In this document: positions 17,249 to 26,500 of the stretch, one piece after another
How positions within the stretch are numbered: position 1 is the stretch's first letter
Layout: each line of letters begins with the position of its first letter
DNA from: Pseudomonas sp. S37
GTDB taxonomy: Bacteria > Pseudomonadota > Gammaproteobacteria > Pseudomonadales > Pseudomonadaceae
Reading direction: 5' to 3'
DNA: 43,642 bases
NCBI RefSeq assembly: GCF_016658545.1
Contig: NZ_JACVZC010000043.1
Span: 1 to 43,642, forward strand
Translations under genes and position numbers: made by a program
The notes under the pieces: model-generated
What the model was told of the DNA's origin: nothing
Database searches by the model: none
Seen by the model: the letters and a program-made list of their open reading frames with translations, nothing else

Positions 17249-17926
17249 ATGAAATCATTGCCTCGCATTACCCTGTTGTGCGCCGCGCTGCTTGCCGTGG
17301 CCGCCTGCTCCAGCAATCGCGTGGACCCCCAGGATTATTCCGGCTTCCTCAAAGACTACAGCCGCCTGCAGGAAGCCAAGAGCCCGTCGGGTGACCCGGT
17401 AATGCGCTGGATCGACCCCAAGGTCAACATCAACCAGTACAGCCAGGTGTTCATCGAGCCCAGCCAGTTCTACCCCAAGCCGCAGCCGACAGCGGTCATC
17501 TCGCAGCAGACGCTGGGGGAAATCACCCGTTACTTCAATGAAGCCCTGCGCCGTGAAATCGGCAGCGTAATGCCCCTGGCCCAGGGCCCTGGTCCGGGTG
17601 TGATCGTGGTGCGCCCGGCCATTACAGCGGTGTCGACCAGCAACGAGGGCCTAAAGCCTTATGAGGTGATCCCCATCGCGCTGATTGCGGCAGGCGTGAA
17701 CACCGCCACGGGTGGCCGTGACCAGGAAGTGGATGTGGGGGTGGAAGCGGCCTTCCTTGATGGTGCCAACCAGAAGGTGCTGGCCCAGGTGGTGCGTAAA
17801 GGCACCGGCCAGGAGCTGGAAAACGATACCCAGAAGCTGACCTTGAACGACGTCAAGCCGGTGCTCGATGGCTGGGCCAAGGACATGCGCGCAAGCTTTG
17901 TGGCGGCGAAGCAGAAAGGCCGCTGA
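17249..17926 (+). CDS. DUF3313-like outer-membrane lipoprotein
   Basis: The 225-residue product starts MKSLPR and has a type II signal peptide with lipobox LAVAAC, so Cys20 is expected to be lipidated. The mature part resembles DUF3313 lipoproteins: a SGFLKDYS segment near the N-terminus, WIDPKVNINQYSQVFIEP, and a C-terminal region ending DVKPVLDGWAKDMRASF. No function is established for this family. The start at 17249 is preferred because the signal peptide begins there; an upstream TTG at 17213 adds 12 residues with no benefit. It is monocistronic, and a large inverted repeat follows its stop codon. Confidence 0.85.
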   Translation: MKSLPRITLLCAALLAVAACSSNRVDPQDYSGFLKDYSRLQEAKSPSGDPVMRWIDPKVNINQYSQVFIEPSQFYPKPQPTAVISQQTLGEITRYFNEALRREIGSVMPLAQGPGPGVIVVRPAITAVSTSNEGLKPYEVIPIALIAAGVNTATGGRDQEVDVGVEAAFLDGANQKVLAQVVRKGTGQELENDTQKLTLNDVKPVLDGWAKDMRASFVAAKQKGR

Positions 17927-17964
17927 TTGGCTGGTCTGCATCACTTTCAAGGCGGGCACAGAAC

Positions 17965-18081
17965 CTGTAGGAGCGGCCTTGCGTCGCGATGGGCTGCAAA
18001 GCAGCCCCGGCAATTTGTGCATCTGTGCGCAAACCCTGGGGCTGCTTTGCAGCCCATCGCGACGCAAGGCCGCTCCTACAG
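17965..18081. repeat. Perfect 44-bp inverted repeat (REP/BIME, second family)
   Basis: Arms 17965-18008 and 18038-18081 are exact reverse complements over 44 bases with a 29-base loop. The core TGTAGGAGCGGCCTTGCGTC is shared with the 4433-4506 element, and here the arms also include GGGCTGCAAAGCAGCCCC. The element separates the convergent lipoprotein and sdaA genes. Confidence 0.95.
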
Positions 18082-18110
18082 AAAGCAACCGTATTCACTG
18101 GAGCATTGGC

Positions 18111-19487
18111 TTAACACTCGACAAACGCAACCGCCAAACCGCCGCGCGAGGTTTCCTTGTAGTTGGCATGCATGTCCGCCCCGGTATCACGCATGGTGCG
18201 GATTACCCGGTCGAGCGAGATGAAGTGCTCGCCGTCCCCTCGCAACGCCATCTGCACAGCATTGATCGCCTTCACCGCGGCAATCGCATTGCGCTCGATG
18301 CACGGCACCTGCACCAGGCCGCCCACCGGGTCGCAGGTCAGCCCAAGGTTGTGCTCCAGCGCAATTTCGGCGGCATTCTCCAGTTGCGGCGGCGTAGCGC
18401 CCAGCACTTGAGCCAGGCCGGCAGCGGCCATTGAACACGCCGAGCCCACTTCACCCTGGCAGCCCACCTCGGCCCCGGAAATAGAGGCGTTTTTCTTGCA
18501 CAGGATGCCGACCGCCGCAGCCGCCAGCAGGAAGTCCACGACATCGGCATCACAAACGGTTGGGTTGAACTTCATGTAGTAATGCAGCACAGCCGGAATG
18601 ATGCCCGCCGCGCCATTGGTGGGCGCGGTGACCATACGCCCGCCCGCGGCGTTCTCTTCGTTGACGGCCAGGGCGAACAGGTTGACCCATTCCATTGCAC
18701 TGAGGGTCGAGCCAATCACATTGGGCTTGCCCAGTTCCTGCAGGCTGCGGTGCAGCTTTGCCGCACGGCGCTTGACGTGCAACCCGCCAGGCAGGATGCC
18801 CTCGTTGCGCAGGCCGTTATCAACGCAGTCACGCATCGCTGCCCAGATGCGCAGCAAACCTTCACGCACCTCGGCCTCCGGGCGCCAGGCACATTCGTTG
18901 GCCATCATCAACTGCGCCACACTCAGGCCATGGGCCTTGCACAAACTCAGCAACTGGGCGCCGCTGTCAAACTCGTAGGGCAGTACCACCCCGTTCACGG
19001 CACTGGCGGGTGCATCGATCTCCGCTTGTTCGACAATGAAACCGCCACCTACCGAGTAATAGGTCTGGCACAGCAGGCTGCCCTGCCCGTCCATGGCTTC
19101 CAGGCTCATGGCATTGGGGTGGTACGGCAGGTTTTCGTCGAGCAGCAGCATGTCACGGGCATACTCGAACGCCAGCGGGTGGCTGCCATCGAGCATCAGG
19201 CAGTGCTCCTGCAGCACCTGGCCAATACGCGACTCGATGGTGGCCGGGTCGATACGGTCCGGCCATTGGCCCATGAGGCCAAGCAGGCAGGCACGGTCGG
19301 TGGCATGGCCAACCCCGGTGGCGGACAGCGAGCCATACAGCCGCACTTCGACACGCGTCACCTGCGCCAGCAGGCCCTGGTCACGCAGGGCCTGGGCGAA
19401 GGTCGCCGCCGCCCGCATCGGGCCGACGGTGTGGGAGCTGGACGGGCCGATGCCGATTTTGAAAAGGTCGAAAACACTGATAGCCAT
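18111..19487 (-). CDS. sdaA: L-serine ammonia-lyase, iron-sulfur type
   Basis: The 458-residue enzyme deaminates L-serine to pyruvate and ammonia using a 4Fe-4S cluster, not PLP. It has the N-terminal beta-domain with IGIGPSSSHTVGPM and the C-terminal catalytic domain with GRMVTAPTNGAAGIIPAVLHYY, CKKNASISGAEVGCQGEVGSACSMAAAG and LTCDPVGGLVQVPCIERN, which hold the conserved cluster cysteines. Length equals the single-chain proteobacterial form. The ATG at 19487 is chosen because IGIGPSSSHT then sits at the usual N-terminal distance; the open frame extends upstream to 19613 without homology. It is divergent from a GcvA-type LysR gene. Confidence 0.95.
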   Translation of the reverse strand: MAISVFDLFKIGIGPSSSHTVGPMRAAATFAQALRDQGLLAQVTRVEVRLYGSLSATGVGHATDRACLLGLMGQWPDRIDPATIESRIGQVLQEHCLMLDGSHPLAFEYARDMLLLDENLPYHPNAMSLEAMDGQGSLLCQTYYSVGGGFIVEQAEIDAPASAVNGVVLPYEFDSGAQLLSLCKAHGLSVAQLMMANECAWRPEAEVREGLLRIWAAMRDCVDNGLRNEGILPGGLHVKRRAAKLHRSLQELGKPNVIGSTLSAMEWVNLFALAVNEENAAGGRMVTAPTNGAAGIIPAVLHYYMKFNPTVCDADVVDFLLAAAAVGILCKKNASISGAEVGCQGEVGSACSMAAAGLAQVLGATPPQLENAAEIALEHNLGLTCDPVGGLVQVPCIERNAIAAVKAINAVQMALRGDGEHFISLDRVIRTMRDTGADMHANYKETSRGGLAVAFVEC

Positions 19488-19633
19488 ACTAATGCCTGAC
19501 CGTACCCTGATCTGTATCCAACGTACGGTTATCTGGGGAAATTGAGCGTTGTTGCCATTTTGCGCGATACTGACGCCCTGGCTCACGAATAACCAACGAA
19601 ACTTCCTAAGCAAGGCTTTAGTGGTACTAAACG

Positions 19634-20575
19634 TTGAGACGACAACTCAACGGGCAGATGTTCGTCTGGCTGCATGTATTCGCCTGTGCGGCCCGGCACC
19701 TGTCCTTTACCCGCTGCGCCGAAGAGCTGCACATTACCCCGGGCGCGGTCAGCCAGCAGATGCGCCAGCTGGAGGAACGCCTGGGCTACCGGCTGTTCCT
19801 GCGCCGGGCGCGCGGTGTGGAACTGAGCGCCGAGGGGCAACGCCTGGCCCAGACGGTGGCAGAGGCCTACGGCAGCATCGAGGCCGAGCTGCTGCGCCTG
19901 GACGCGGGTGAAATCCGTGGCACCTTGCGGGTGCGCTCGATCCCCTCGTTCCTGGCCAAGTGGCTCACGCCGCGCCTGCCGCGCTTTCAGCAACGCTACC
20001 CGGACATCGAGCTGCGCCTGGTCGCCGAAGACAGTGCCCAGGCGTTGACCCCTGGCGACTTCGACCTGGCGATTGACCTGAACGATGGCAGCTACCCTGG
20101 CATGCTTTCCACGCCGCTGCTGGACGAGCAGATCTTTCCGGTGTGCTCACCCACCCTGCTGCGCGGTCGCCCACCGCTGCACGGGCCGGCCGACCTGGCA
20201 CACTACCCGCTGCTGCACGACATCACCGCCTGGCGTGGCAGTTCGGAATATGCCGAGTGGGAGTTTTACCTGGAGGGTATCGGCGCCAACGGGCTGGATG
20301 TACGCCGTGGGCACACCTTCAACCGTAACCACCTGACCATCGAGGCGGCGATTGCCGGGATTGGGGTGGCGATTGCCCGGCGCACGCTGCTCAATGATGA
20401 ACTGGAGCGAGGCGCGTTGATCGTGCCTTTTGGCGTGCCGATCGCCAACCACAAGCGCTACGTGGTGCATTACCCGCCGGGTGGCCTGAACCAGCCGGGG
20501 GCGCGGGCGGTGCATGACTGGCTGGTGGAGGAAGCGCGCGGGTTCAGGGAGTTGCATCCGTTGAACAAGGACTAA
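19634..20575 (+). CDS. LysR-type regulator of the GcvA group
   Basis: The 313-residue protein has the GcvA-type start (RRQLNGQMFVWLHVFACAAR, followed by HLSFTRCAEELHITPGAVSQQ), a winged helix-turn-helix over residues 10-70, and an effector-binding domain after about residue 95. The TTG at 19634 is chosen because it keeps the RRQL tail seen at the start of this group; an ATG at 19658 would remove it. The gene is divergent from sdaA across 146 bases, so regulation of serine deamination by an amino acid signal is likely. A triple REP cluster follows the stop codon. Confidence 0.88.
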   Translation: MRRQLNGQMFVWLHVFACAARHLSFTRCAEELHITPGAVSQQMRQLEERLGYRLFLRRARGVELSAEGQRLAQTVAEAYGSIEAELLRLDAGEIRGTLRVRSIPSFLAKWLTPRLPRFQQRYPDIELRLVAEDSAQALTPGDFDLAIDLNDGSYPGMLSTPLLDEQIFPVCSPTLLRGRPPLHGPADLAHYPLLHDITAWRGSSEYAEWEFYLEGIGANGLDVRRGHTFNRNHLTIEAAIAGIGVAIARRTLLNDELERGALIVPFGVPIANHKRYVVHYPPGGLNQPGARAVHDWLVEEARGFRELHPLNKD

Positions 20576-20602
20576 CTCGACCTCTGTAATCGAATGCGAA
20601 CA

Positions 20603-20721
20603 CTGTGGGAGCGGGTTCACCCGCGAATACGATGGTGATTCAACCGGCGCATTCGTGGGTAAACCCGCTCCCACAAGGCACCGGCTGCGCCGGTGTTCGC
20701 GGCTAAAGCCGCTCCTACAGG
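20603..20721. repeat. Cluster of three REP elements
   Basis: Three REPs lie at 20603-20628 (GTGGGAGCGGGTTCACCCGC type), 20651-20675 (inverted, GTAAACCCGCTCCCAC) and 20695-20721 (inverted variant GGCTAAAGCCGCTCCTAC). A CACCGGCTGCGCCGGTG hairpin lies between the last two. They separate the LysR gene from the convergent end of the exopolysaccharide operon. Confidence 0.9.
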
Positions 20722-20744
20722 GACCGTGGCGCGCTTTCGAACTG

Positions 20745-22166
20745 TTAATACGCCTGCTTGCCGGTAAACGCATTCAGCGTGCGCACCAGGATCACGAAGT
20801 CCAGCCACAACGACCAGTTGTTGATGTACTCGATGTCCGAGTCGACCCGCTGGATCATCTGCTCGATGTCCTTGGTTTCGCCCCGGAACCCGCGCACCTG
20901 CGCCAGGCCGGTCATGCCCGGCTTGATGTTGTGGCGGGCAAAGTAGTCAACGATGTCCTGCGAATACAAGGTGTCATGCTGCAAGGCATGCGGCCGCGGC
21001 CCGACCAGCGACATTTCCCCGGTCAGCACATTGAACAACTGTGGCAGCTCATCCAGGCTGGTGCGCCGGATAAAGGCGCCGACCCGGGTCAGCCGTGGGT
21101 CATTCTTCTGCGCCTGCACCACTACGCCCTGCTCCGGTTGGTGCACATGCATGCTGCGAAACTTCCAGATACGGAACGACTCGCCGGTCCAGCCGGTACG
21201 TTCCTGGCGGAAGAACACCGGGCCGCGGCTGTCAATCTTGATGGCCAGGGCAACCGCCAGCAGCACCGGTGATGCACACAGCAGAATCAGCGCTGCCAGC
21301 ACCCGGTCCTCAAGGTTTTTCAGGAACAGGCTCATGCCCGTCAGTGGCGTTTCCGACAAGGTCAGCACCGGGATGCCGGCAATTTCCCGCACGCTGTGGT
21401 TGATCAGGCGCAACGAGAAGATATCCGGTACCCAGTTCACCGCAATGCACTTGTCGAGCAGCTTGAAGTAAACGTCGTTGATCACTTCGGAACCACCCAG
21501 TGGCGTCACCAGGTACACCGTTCGGATGCCATGCCGGGCCACCAGTTCGTCAAGGTCTTCGATAGTGCCAAGCACCGGCAGGCGTTGCTTGCCCTCGGCA
21601 TTCTCGCGTGCTGCCTCTTCGGCTTGGCCGATCTGCACGCAACCGAGCACCCGCTCGCCAAACCAGGGGTTGTTGCTGATTTTCAGGTACAGGAAATTGG
21701 CCAGGTCACCATTGCCAATGATCAGCGCGTTGTCCAGGCGCGCATGGGCAGTAAAGCGTTTTTGCAGTTCACGCACGGCAAAATGCAGGAACAACTGGGC
21801 CACGTAGCCAATGACGAACAGCTGCACCATCAACAGCCGTGAATAGGTTTCGCTCTGCTTGGTCAGGAACGCCATGACCACCAGGAAGCAGAACGTCGCC
21901 GACCAGGCCTTGAACAGGCGGAAGGCCTTGATCGACAGCCCGACGTTGGTACGGTAGATCGCGTAGTGATCATAGATGACCGCCAGTGCGCCAATCAGCA
22001 ACAGCAGCATGATCACGTAGTCGGAGGTGATGTGGCCGAACTGGTCGTAGATCAGGTACCAGGCAATACCGGTCACGGCAATACCATCAAGGCCTGCCTG
22101 GATGGCGTTACTGACACTGCTTCTTCTCTGGAGTAAGGAACGACTGCTTCTGGGTTCGAAAACCAT
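20745..22166 (-). CDS. Undecaprenyl-phosphate sugar-1-phosphate transferase (WcaJ-like)
   Basis: This 473-residue inner-membrane enzyme is predicted to start each repeat unit by moving a sugar-1-phosphate, usually glucose, from UDP-sugar to undecaprenyl phosphate. It has N-terminal membrane segments (about residues 25-130), a central nucleotide-binding-like domain (DNALIIGNGDLANFLY), and the bacterial sugar transferase domain in the last about 190 residues with RQERTGWTGESFRIWKFRSM, DELPQLFNVL and GEMSLVGPRPH. The ATG at 22166 has GAGG six bases before it and is preferred over 22178 or the TTG at 22181. It is the last gene of the leftward exopolysaccharide operon; in KT2440 I recall the matching gene as PP_3142. 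Confidence 0.93.
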   Translation of the reverse strand: MVFEPRSSRSLLQRRSSVSNAIQAGLDGIAVTGIAWYLIYDQFGHITSDYVIMLLLLIGALAVIYDHYAIYRTNVGLSIKAFRLFKAWSATFCFLVVMAFLTKQSETYSRLLMVQLFVIGYVAQLFLHFAVRELQKRFTAHARLDNALIIGNGDLANFLYLKISNNPWFGERVLGCVQIGQAEEAARENAEGKQRLPVLGTIEDLDELVARHGIRTVYLVTPLGGSEVINDVYFKLLDKCIAVNWVPDIFSLRLINHSVREIAGIPVLTLSETPLTGMSLFLKNLEDRVLAALILLCASPVLLAVALAIKIDSRGPVFFRQERTGWTGESFRIWKFRSMHVHQPEQGVVVQAQKNDPRLTRVGAFIRRTSLDELPQLFNVLTGEMSLVGPRPHALQHDTLYSQDIVDYFARHNIKPGMTGLAQVRGFRGETKDIEQMIQRVDSDIEYINNWSLWLDFVILVRTLNAFTGKQAY

Positions 22167-22292
22167 TTCAGACCTCATCAATTGGAGCGTAGCAAGTGCC
22201 TTCCATCAAAACAGCTAAGCCATTGATCTCACTGTAGCAGCCACCTGCCACCGGTGTGCCCGGATTAAGCGCTGCCACCGCTTTTGGCCGAT

Positions 22293-23051
22293 TCACACGG
22301 TGCGCCTGGCCGAAACCGCCGCACGCCGATACAACAGGGTGCGTATCAGGAAAAGCGGGTTGCCCACCACATAGCGCATGAACAAGCGCCTGGGTTCGCG
22401 CAGCAGCCGGTACAGCCACTCGCCGCCGATACGCCGCAGCCATTTGGGGGCGCGGCTGACCTTGCCACCAAGAAAATCCAGGATCGCCCCGCCGCACACG
22501 ATCAAACAGGGCCCGCCCAGGGCTGCCAGCTCTGCCGCCAGCGCTTCCTGCTTGGGCATGCCCATGCCCAACACGATCAGCTCGGGTTGCTGCTCACGGG
22601 CCAGTTGCAGATAGGTTGCACTGTTGGCAAAGCCATCGTGAACCGACACCGGCACCACGCCGAACGCGTCGGCACAGCGCTGCACCGCCTGGTTCAAGTG
22701 AGGCTGCCGGGTGCCCCAGAACGCGACCCTGCGCCCACGGTAGGCGTGCATGAGCCTTGGGATGAAGTCGGTGCCGTTCATGTTCAGCCCAGGCTCCAGG
22801 CTCAGGCACCGGTAAAGGATCGCCATGCCTGAGCCGTCACGCAGCAACACGTCGGCCGCCGACAGTGCCTGGCAGTACGCACCATCGCGCACCACCAGGT
22901 TCATTGCATGGGCATTGACGAAGCCCAGCACGCAGACCGCCTGCGGCGCGGCCAGGCGCACGAGCAGTTGCTGTGCAGCCGCGTCGTCGGCGACCACGTC
23001 AAGCTGCTCGATCACACGCGCCCAGCGTTGCTGCCATAGCCACTTGGCCAT
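22293..23051 (-). CDS. WecG/TagA/CpsF family glycosyltransferase
   Basis: The 252-residue cytoplasmic or membrane-associated enzyme belongs to the GT26 family, which adds the second sugar to a lipid-linked primer. Family marks are FVNAHAMNLV, DGSGMAIL and LIVLGMGMPKQE near residue 165. It starts at 23051, overlapping the stop codon of the upstream glycosyltransferase gene by ATGA. The donor may be UDP-ManNAc-like as in WecG/TagA, but the sequence does not settle this. It should act directly after the WcaJ-type transferase encoded 127 bases downstream. Confidence 0.9.
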   Translation of the reverse strand: MAKWLWQQRWARVIEQLDVVADDAAAQQLLVRLAAPQAVCVLGFVNAHAMNLVVRDGAYCQALSAADVLLRDGSGMAILYRCLSLEPGLNMNGTDFIPRLMHAYRGRRVAFWGTRQPHLNQAVQRCADAFGVVPVSVHDGFANSATYLQLAREQQPELIVLGMGMPKQEALAAELAALGGPCLIVCGGAILDFLGGKVSRAPKWLRRIGGEWLYRLLREPRRLFMRYVVGNPLFLIRTLLYRRAAVSARRTV

Positions 23052-24238
23052 CAGTCGTCATCCCGTTTTGAGCGTACCCATTCAACCTGGCGCCTGATCA
23101 GGAAGCTCAGGTACAGAGGGACTTTCCTTGCCGCGTAGAACGGCGCGTACAGCAGTACCGAAAACGGTATCAGCTCACGGCAGAAACGCGCCCAGGCCAA
23201 CACCACGGCCAGGCCCAACAGGGCCAGCCCGGCAAGGGCGAGCCACGCGGGCGCCGCCAGGCCAAAGCACAGGTACGCCAGCCACGTCACCAGGTTTAGC
23301 CCCAGCAAGGTCAGTACCAGCAATGCCAAGGGTGATACCACCAGGTCCAGGGTCATGGCCGCCAGGGCACCATTGCGCTGGGTAATGGCGGCCAGCGCGC
23401 GCTTGGGCCCATCGCCCAGCATCAAGCCCAGATGCCCATGCTCCCAACGGGTACGCTGGCTGTTGAGGCCTTGCTGGCTGAGTGGAAACTGGCTGGTCAC
23501 CAGTGCCTCAGGGCAGAACAGCGGTGGTTTGCCCTGCTGGCAAAGGTCCAGGCCCAGTTTCACATCCTCGACCAAGTGACCGTTGGCCAGATTGATCAGG
23601 CTGAGGTCGTGCCAACCAAATGCCATACCAGCCCCCATCAGCTGGCACGGCAAGCCCAGCCGCGCCCAGCCGCGGGGCCGTACCAGGTTCTTGACGCGCC
23701 ATGCGAATTCGGCGACCTGCACTTTCAGCCCAGCCCCGTCCGGTGCGCGCATCAGGTACAGCGACTGCACCGGGCGAGCGCTATCACGGCAACGCCGTGC
23801 CAGGATGTCGATTGCCCCCTCACCTACCTGGCAATCGGCATCCACCACAATCACCACCTCCGGCGGCTGGTGGCTCAGGTGACGCACGCCAAAGTCCAAT
23901 GCATAACCTTTGCCGCGCCGTTGTGCATCGTGGCGCTCGACCACTTCGGCACCGGCCTCACGCCCCAGTTGTGCCGTGTTGTCGGAACAGTTGTCGGCCA
24001 CCACCAGCAAGCGGTCACCCTCACGCAATTGCGGGGTAATACTCGCCAGGGTTGCCTGAATGATCGACGCCTCATCGTGGGCCGGCACCAGCACCGCAAC
24101 CCGGGGCCGGGCAGCACTGCCCGGAAGCTGCACCCGTGCCGGCAGGCAGGCCAGCAGTACCTGCAGCGTAAACACCAACACCGGCACCAGCACGACGACC
24201 GTCAGCAGGCCCAGTAACCAACCCAATACACTTATCAT
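23051..24238 (-). CDS. Membrane glycosyltransferase, family 2
   Basis: The 395-residue protein starts with a hydrophobic segment (about residues 3-32), then a GT2 domain: VAVLVPAHDEA, DNCSDNT, a DAD metal motif in VIVVDADCQ, and NGHLVEDVKLG plus NSQRTRWEHG, a (Q/R)xxRW-type motif of processive or membrane GT2 enzymes. Several hydrophobic helices follow (about residues 290-375). The QxxRW-type motif suggests a membrane-embedded acceptor channel or lipid-linked acceptor. Its coding ends overlap both neighbours by four bases or fewer, indicating tight translational coupling. The sugar is unknown. Confidence 0.9.
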   Translation of the reverse strand: MISVLGWLLGLLTVVVLVPVLVFTLQVLLACLPARVQLPGSAARPRVAVLVPAHDEASIIQATLASITPQLREGDRLLVVADNCSDNTAQLGREAGAEVVERHDAQRRGKGYALDFGVRHLSHQPPEVVIVVDADCQVGEGAIDILARRCRDSARPVQSLYLMRAPDGAGLKVQVAEFAWRVKNLVRPRGWARLGLPCQLMGAGMAFGWHDLSLINLANGHLVEDVKLGLDLCQQGKPPLFCPEALVTSQFPLSQQGLNSQRTRWEHGHLGLMLGDGPKRALAAITQRNGALAAMTLDLVVSPLALLVLTLLGLNLVTWLAYLCFGLAAPAWLALAGLALLGLAVVLAWARFCRELIPFSVLLYAPFYAARKVPLYLSFLIRRQVEWVRSKRDDD

Positions 24239-25437
24239 GCGAATGCCTTGATATAGCCGGCCAACCTGGCCGCCTCGGTGTCTATGTCATGCCGTTGCAG
24301 TACGCGCTGGTAGGCCGCCTCGCCCATGCGCTGCAGTACCTCGGCAGGCTGCGCCAGGCAATCGGCCATGGCCGCCGCCAGCTCGTCCACCGCACCGGCA
24401 GGGAACAGCCAGCCATTTTCGCCTGGCCGCACCAGCTCGGGGATACCTGCCACATAGGTGGTCAGTACTGGCCGGCGCAAGGCCATCGCCTCCATGATCA
24501 CCACCGGCAGGCCCTCGGCGAAGCTGGGCAATACCAGCGCGCGGGCGGCAAGGATTTCCTCGCGTACCTGCGCGCTGCTGATCCAGCCGGTGATATGCAC
24601 CTGCTGCTGCAGACCGTAACGGGCAATCAAGGCCTCGATCTGCCCGCGCATTTCGCCATCACCCACCAGCACCAGCTCGAACTCGATCGACTGGGCCGCA
24701 AGCGTGCGCGCCGCCTCCAGCAGCAGCAGCTGGCCTTTCTGTTCGCACAGGCGCCCCACGCACACCAGGCGTGGCAGCGACGGTACAGTGACCGCCGCCA
24801 CCTCATGGAAACCGCGCTCCAGGCCGCAATGCACCACCTTCACCTTGGCCCAGTGCTCGTGCGCCACCCAGCGGTACAGCTGGCTGCGCCCGTAAGAACT
24901 TACCGCCGCAACAAAGGCGGCGCGCCGCACCTTCTCCCCCATGTGCAAGAACTGCGGTTTGTCGAACTCTTCCGGCCCGTGCACGGTAAAGCTGTAGGCC
25001 GGCCCGCCGAGGACGTTGGCCAGCATCACCACTTCGGTAGAGTTGGTGCCAAAATGCGCGTGCACGTGTTTCGCCTCCCCTGCCTGCAACCACTGCAGCA
25101 CCTGGCAGGCCTCGGCCAGGTAGACCAGGTGGTAGGGCCAGGCGCGGTCAGCCCGCAGGCCAAGGCGCAGGGCCAGCCACGCTGCCTGGCCAAAACGCCG
25201 CGGCTGCGCGCGCAGCACCTGCCACATCGGCCCCAGCAGCCCCTTCAGCCCGCCTTGCAGTACATAGCGGGTCTTGTCCCGTTCAGTCACGTCCTCGGCG
25301 TCTTGCACCTCGGCGTCCCACCCGCGCAGTGCCATACGTTGCACTTCTACCCCCTGGCGCTCCAGCGCCAGGATTTCGCGTCGGATGAAACTGTGGCTGA
25401 CCTTCGGGTACTGATTGATGAAGTAAGCAATGCGCAT
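24235..25437 (-). CDS. Glycosyltransferase, family 4 (GT-B fold)
   Basis: The 400-residue protein has the two-Rossmann GT-B arrangement. The N-terminal half has YFINQYPKVSHSFIRREI and HVHAHFGTNS, which resemble colanic-acid and exopolysaccharide GT4 enzymes. The C-terminal half has VCVGRLCEQKGQ, the loop LVLVGDGEM, and the donor-site motif PSFAEGLPVVIMEAMA with the retaining-enzyme E-x7-E pair. It should add one sugar to the lipid-linked unit from a nucleotide donor. The gene sits in the operon with a 4-base overlap downstream and 49 bases to the VirK/YbjX gene upstream. Sugar and linkage are not predictable. Confidence 0.92.
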   Translation of the reverse strand: MRIAYFINQYPKVSHSFIRREILALERQGVEVQRMALRGWDAEVQDAEDVTERDKTRYVLQGGLKGLLGPMWQVLRAQPRRFGQAAWLALRLGLRADRAWPYHLVYLAEACQVLQWLQAGEAKHVHAHFGTNSTEVVMLANVLGGPAYSFTVHGPEEFDKPQFLHMGEKVRRAAFVAAVSSYGRSQLYRWVAHEHWAKVKVVHCGLERGFHEVAAVTVPSLPRLVCVGRLCEQKGQLLLLEAARTLAAQSIEFELVLVGDGEMRGQIEALIARYGLQQQVHITGWISSAQVREEILAARALVLPSFAEGLPVVIMEAMALRRPVLTTYVAGIPELVRPGENGWLFPAGAVDELAAAMADCLAQPAEVLQRMGEAAYQRVLQRHDIDTEAARLAGYIKAFA

Positions 25438-25486
25438 ATGAATCCAGATCCAAGCCCGCTTTATGACCCACCTTGCGTGGCAACCT

Positions 25487-26491
25487 TCACTTCAGGCTGT
25501 CGACCACGGGCGGTGTGCCTACTGCCGATGCACTCGCAGCAAATGCATCCCCCTGTTTTCCTTGTAGTCCAAGGTTGTGACTGGCGCCTGGCAATGCTGC
25601 CTGCAAAGCGGTAAAAACATCGTCGAGCAATGCCTGGCGGCGCCGGTACATTGCCCGTTTCTTCGCCGGAATGTCGGCATCTGCCCGTTGTGCCGGGGCC
25701 AATGGAATACTGAAAAAGTCCTCGCGGTTCGATGCCGTGGCGCCATGTTCCTGCCAGATGACGTCGTAGTTGGCCGCCAGATCCTGGCCCTTGTCGTGGC
25801 CAAAATACGGGTGGCGGTGATGCCGACAGGCATCGCTTACGGCGTACAGCTGTGTCACGCCCAGGGTCCTGGCCAGGCACTTCAACGCTTCCAGCAGCAG
25901 GCTACGCGGGCGCAAGCCCTCGAAATCCTTGGTCAGGTCACGGTAGATGGCCAGTGAGGTTTCGCTGTCGACGCCTTTATGGATGCCCTGCACCGCACCG
26001 ATGAACAGGTTCAGCCCGGCCTCGCTACGGCACAGGGTGAAGGCCAGGGAGGCCACGCGCAGGTCGCCCTGGAACAGGTTCAGCACCAGCTCGCCTTCGC
26101 GCTTGAACCAGATCGGCCGGTCCAGCACCAGGCTGCAGCCCGGTGAATGGCTGGACAGGTCGCACAGCGTCAGGCTTTCATCGCGCCCTAACAGCAACAG
26201 CATGGGGAACTGCCTGGCCACCAGCTCAAAGTGCGACGCCACCACGTCAAGGCGTTGCGGCGCCGCCCAGCACTGGCTGATGTAGGGCCATTGCACGACA
26301 CCGATGCAGTCCACGCCCAGCCGCTGCAGGCCTGGCTGGCCCAGCGCCGCCGTCATGCGTTGCATGAAGCTGCCCAACTGCGGCCAATGCCTGGCCATTT
26401 GCCGGGTCAACTTGTATTTGTTGTTCAACGCCCGCAACGAGTAGCCCGGTTGCAAGGTAAACACGCTTTTCACGAGGGTGCCGAGCATCAT
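25487..26491 (-). CDS. VirK/YbjX family protein (DUF535)
   Basis: The 334-residue protein matches the VirK/YbjX (DUF535) family. Recognisable parts are LNLFIGAVQGIHKGVDSE in the centre, RSLLLEALKCLARTLG, and HHRHPYFGHDKGQD toward the C-terminus, followed by a basic KKRAMYRRRQAL stretch. There is no signal peptide. Family members affect envelope remodelling and virulence in enterobacteria, but no biochemical reaction is known to me. Finding it inside an exopolysaccharide operon, between glycosyltransferase genes and with 9-base spacing to one, is unusual. It may be an acyl or glycan modifying enzyme; this is speculation. Confidence 0.85.
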   Translation of the reverse strand: MMLGTLVKSVFTLQPGYSLRALNNKYKLTRQMARHWPQLGSFMQRMTAALGQPGLQRLGVDCIGVVQWPYISQCWAAPQRLDVVASHFELVARQFPMLLLLGRDESLTLCDLSSHSPGCSLVLDRPIWFKREGELVLNLFQGDLRVASLAFTLCRSEAGLNLFIGAVQGIHKGVDSETSLAIYRDLTKDFEGLRPRSLLLEALKCLARTLGVTQLYAVSDACRHHRHPYFGHDKGQDLAANYDVIWQEHGATASNREDFFSIPLAPAQRADADIPAKKRAMYRRRQALLDDVFTALQAALPGASHNLGLQGKQGDAFAASASAVGTPPVVDSLK

Positions 26492-26500
26492 GGGTTTCTC

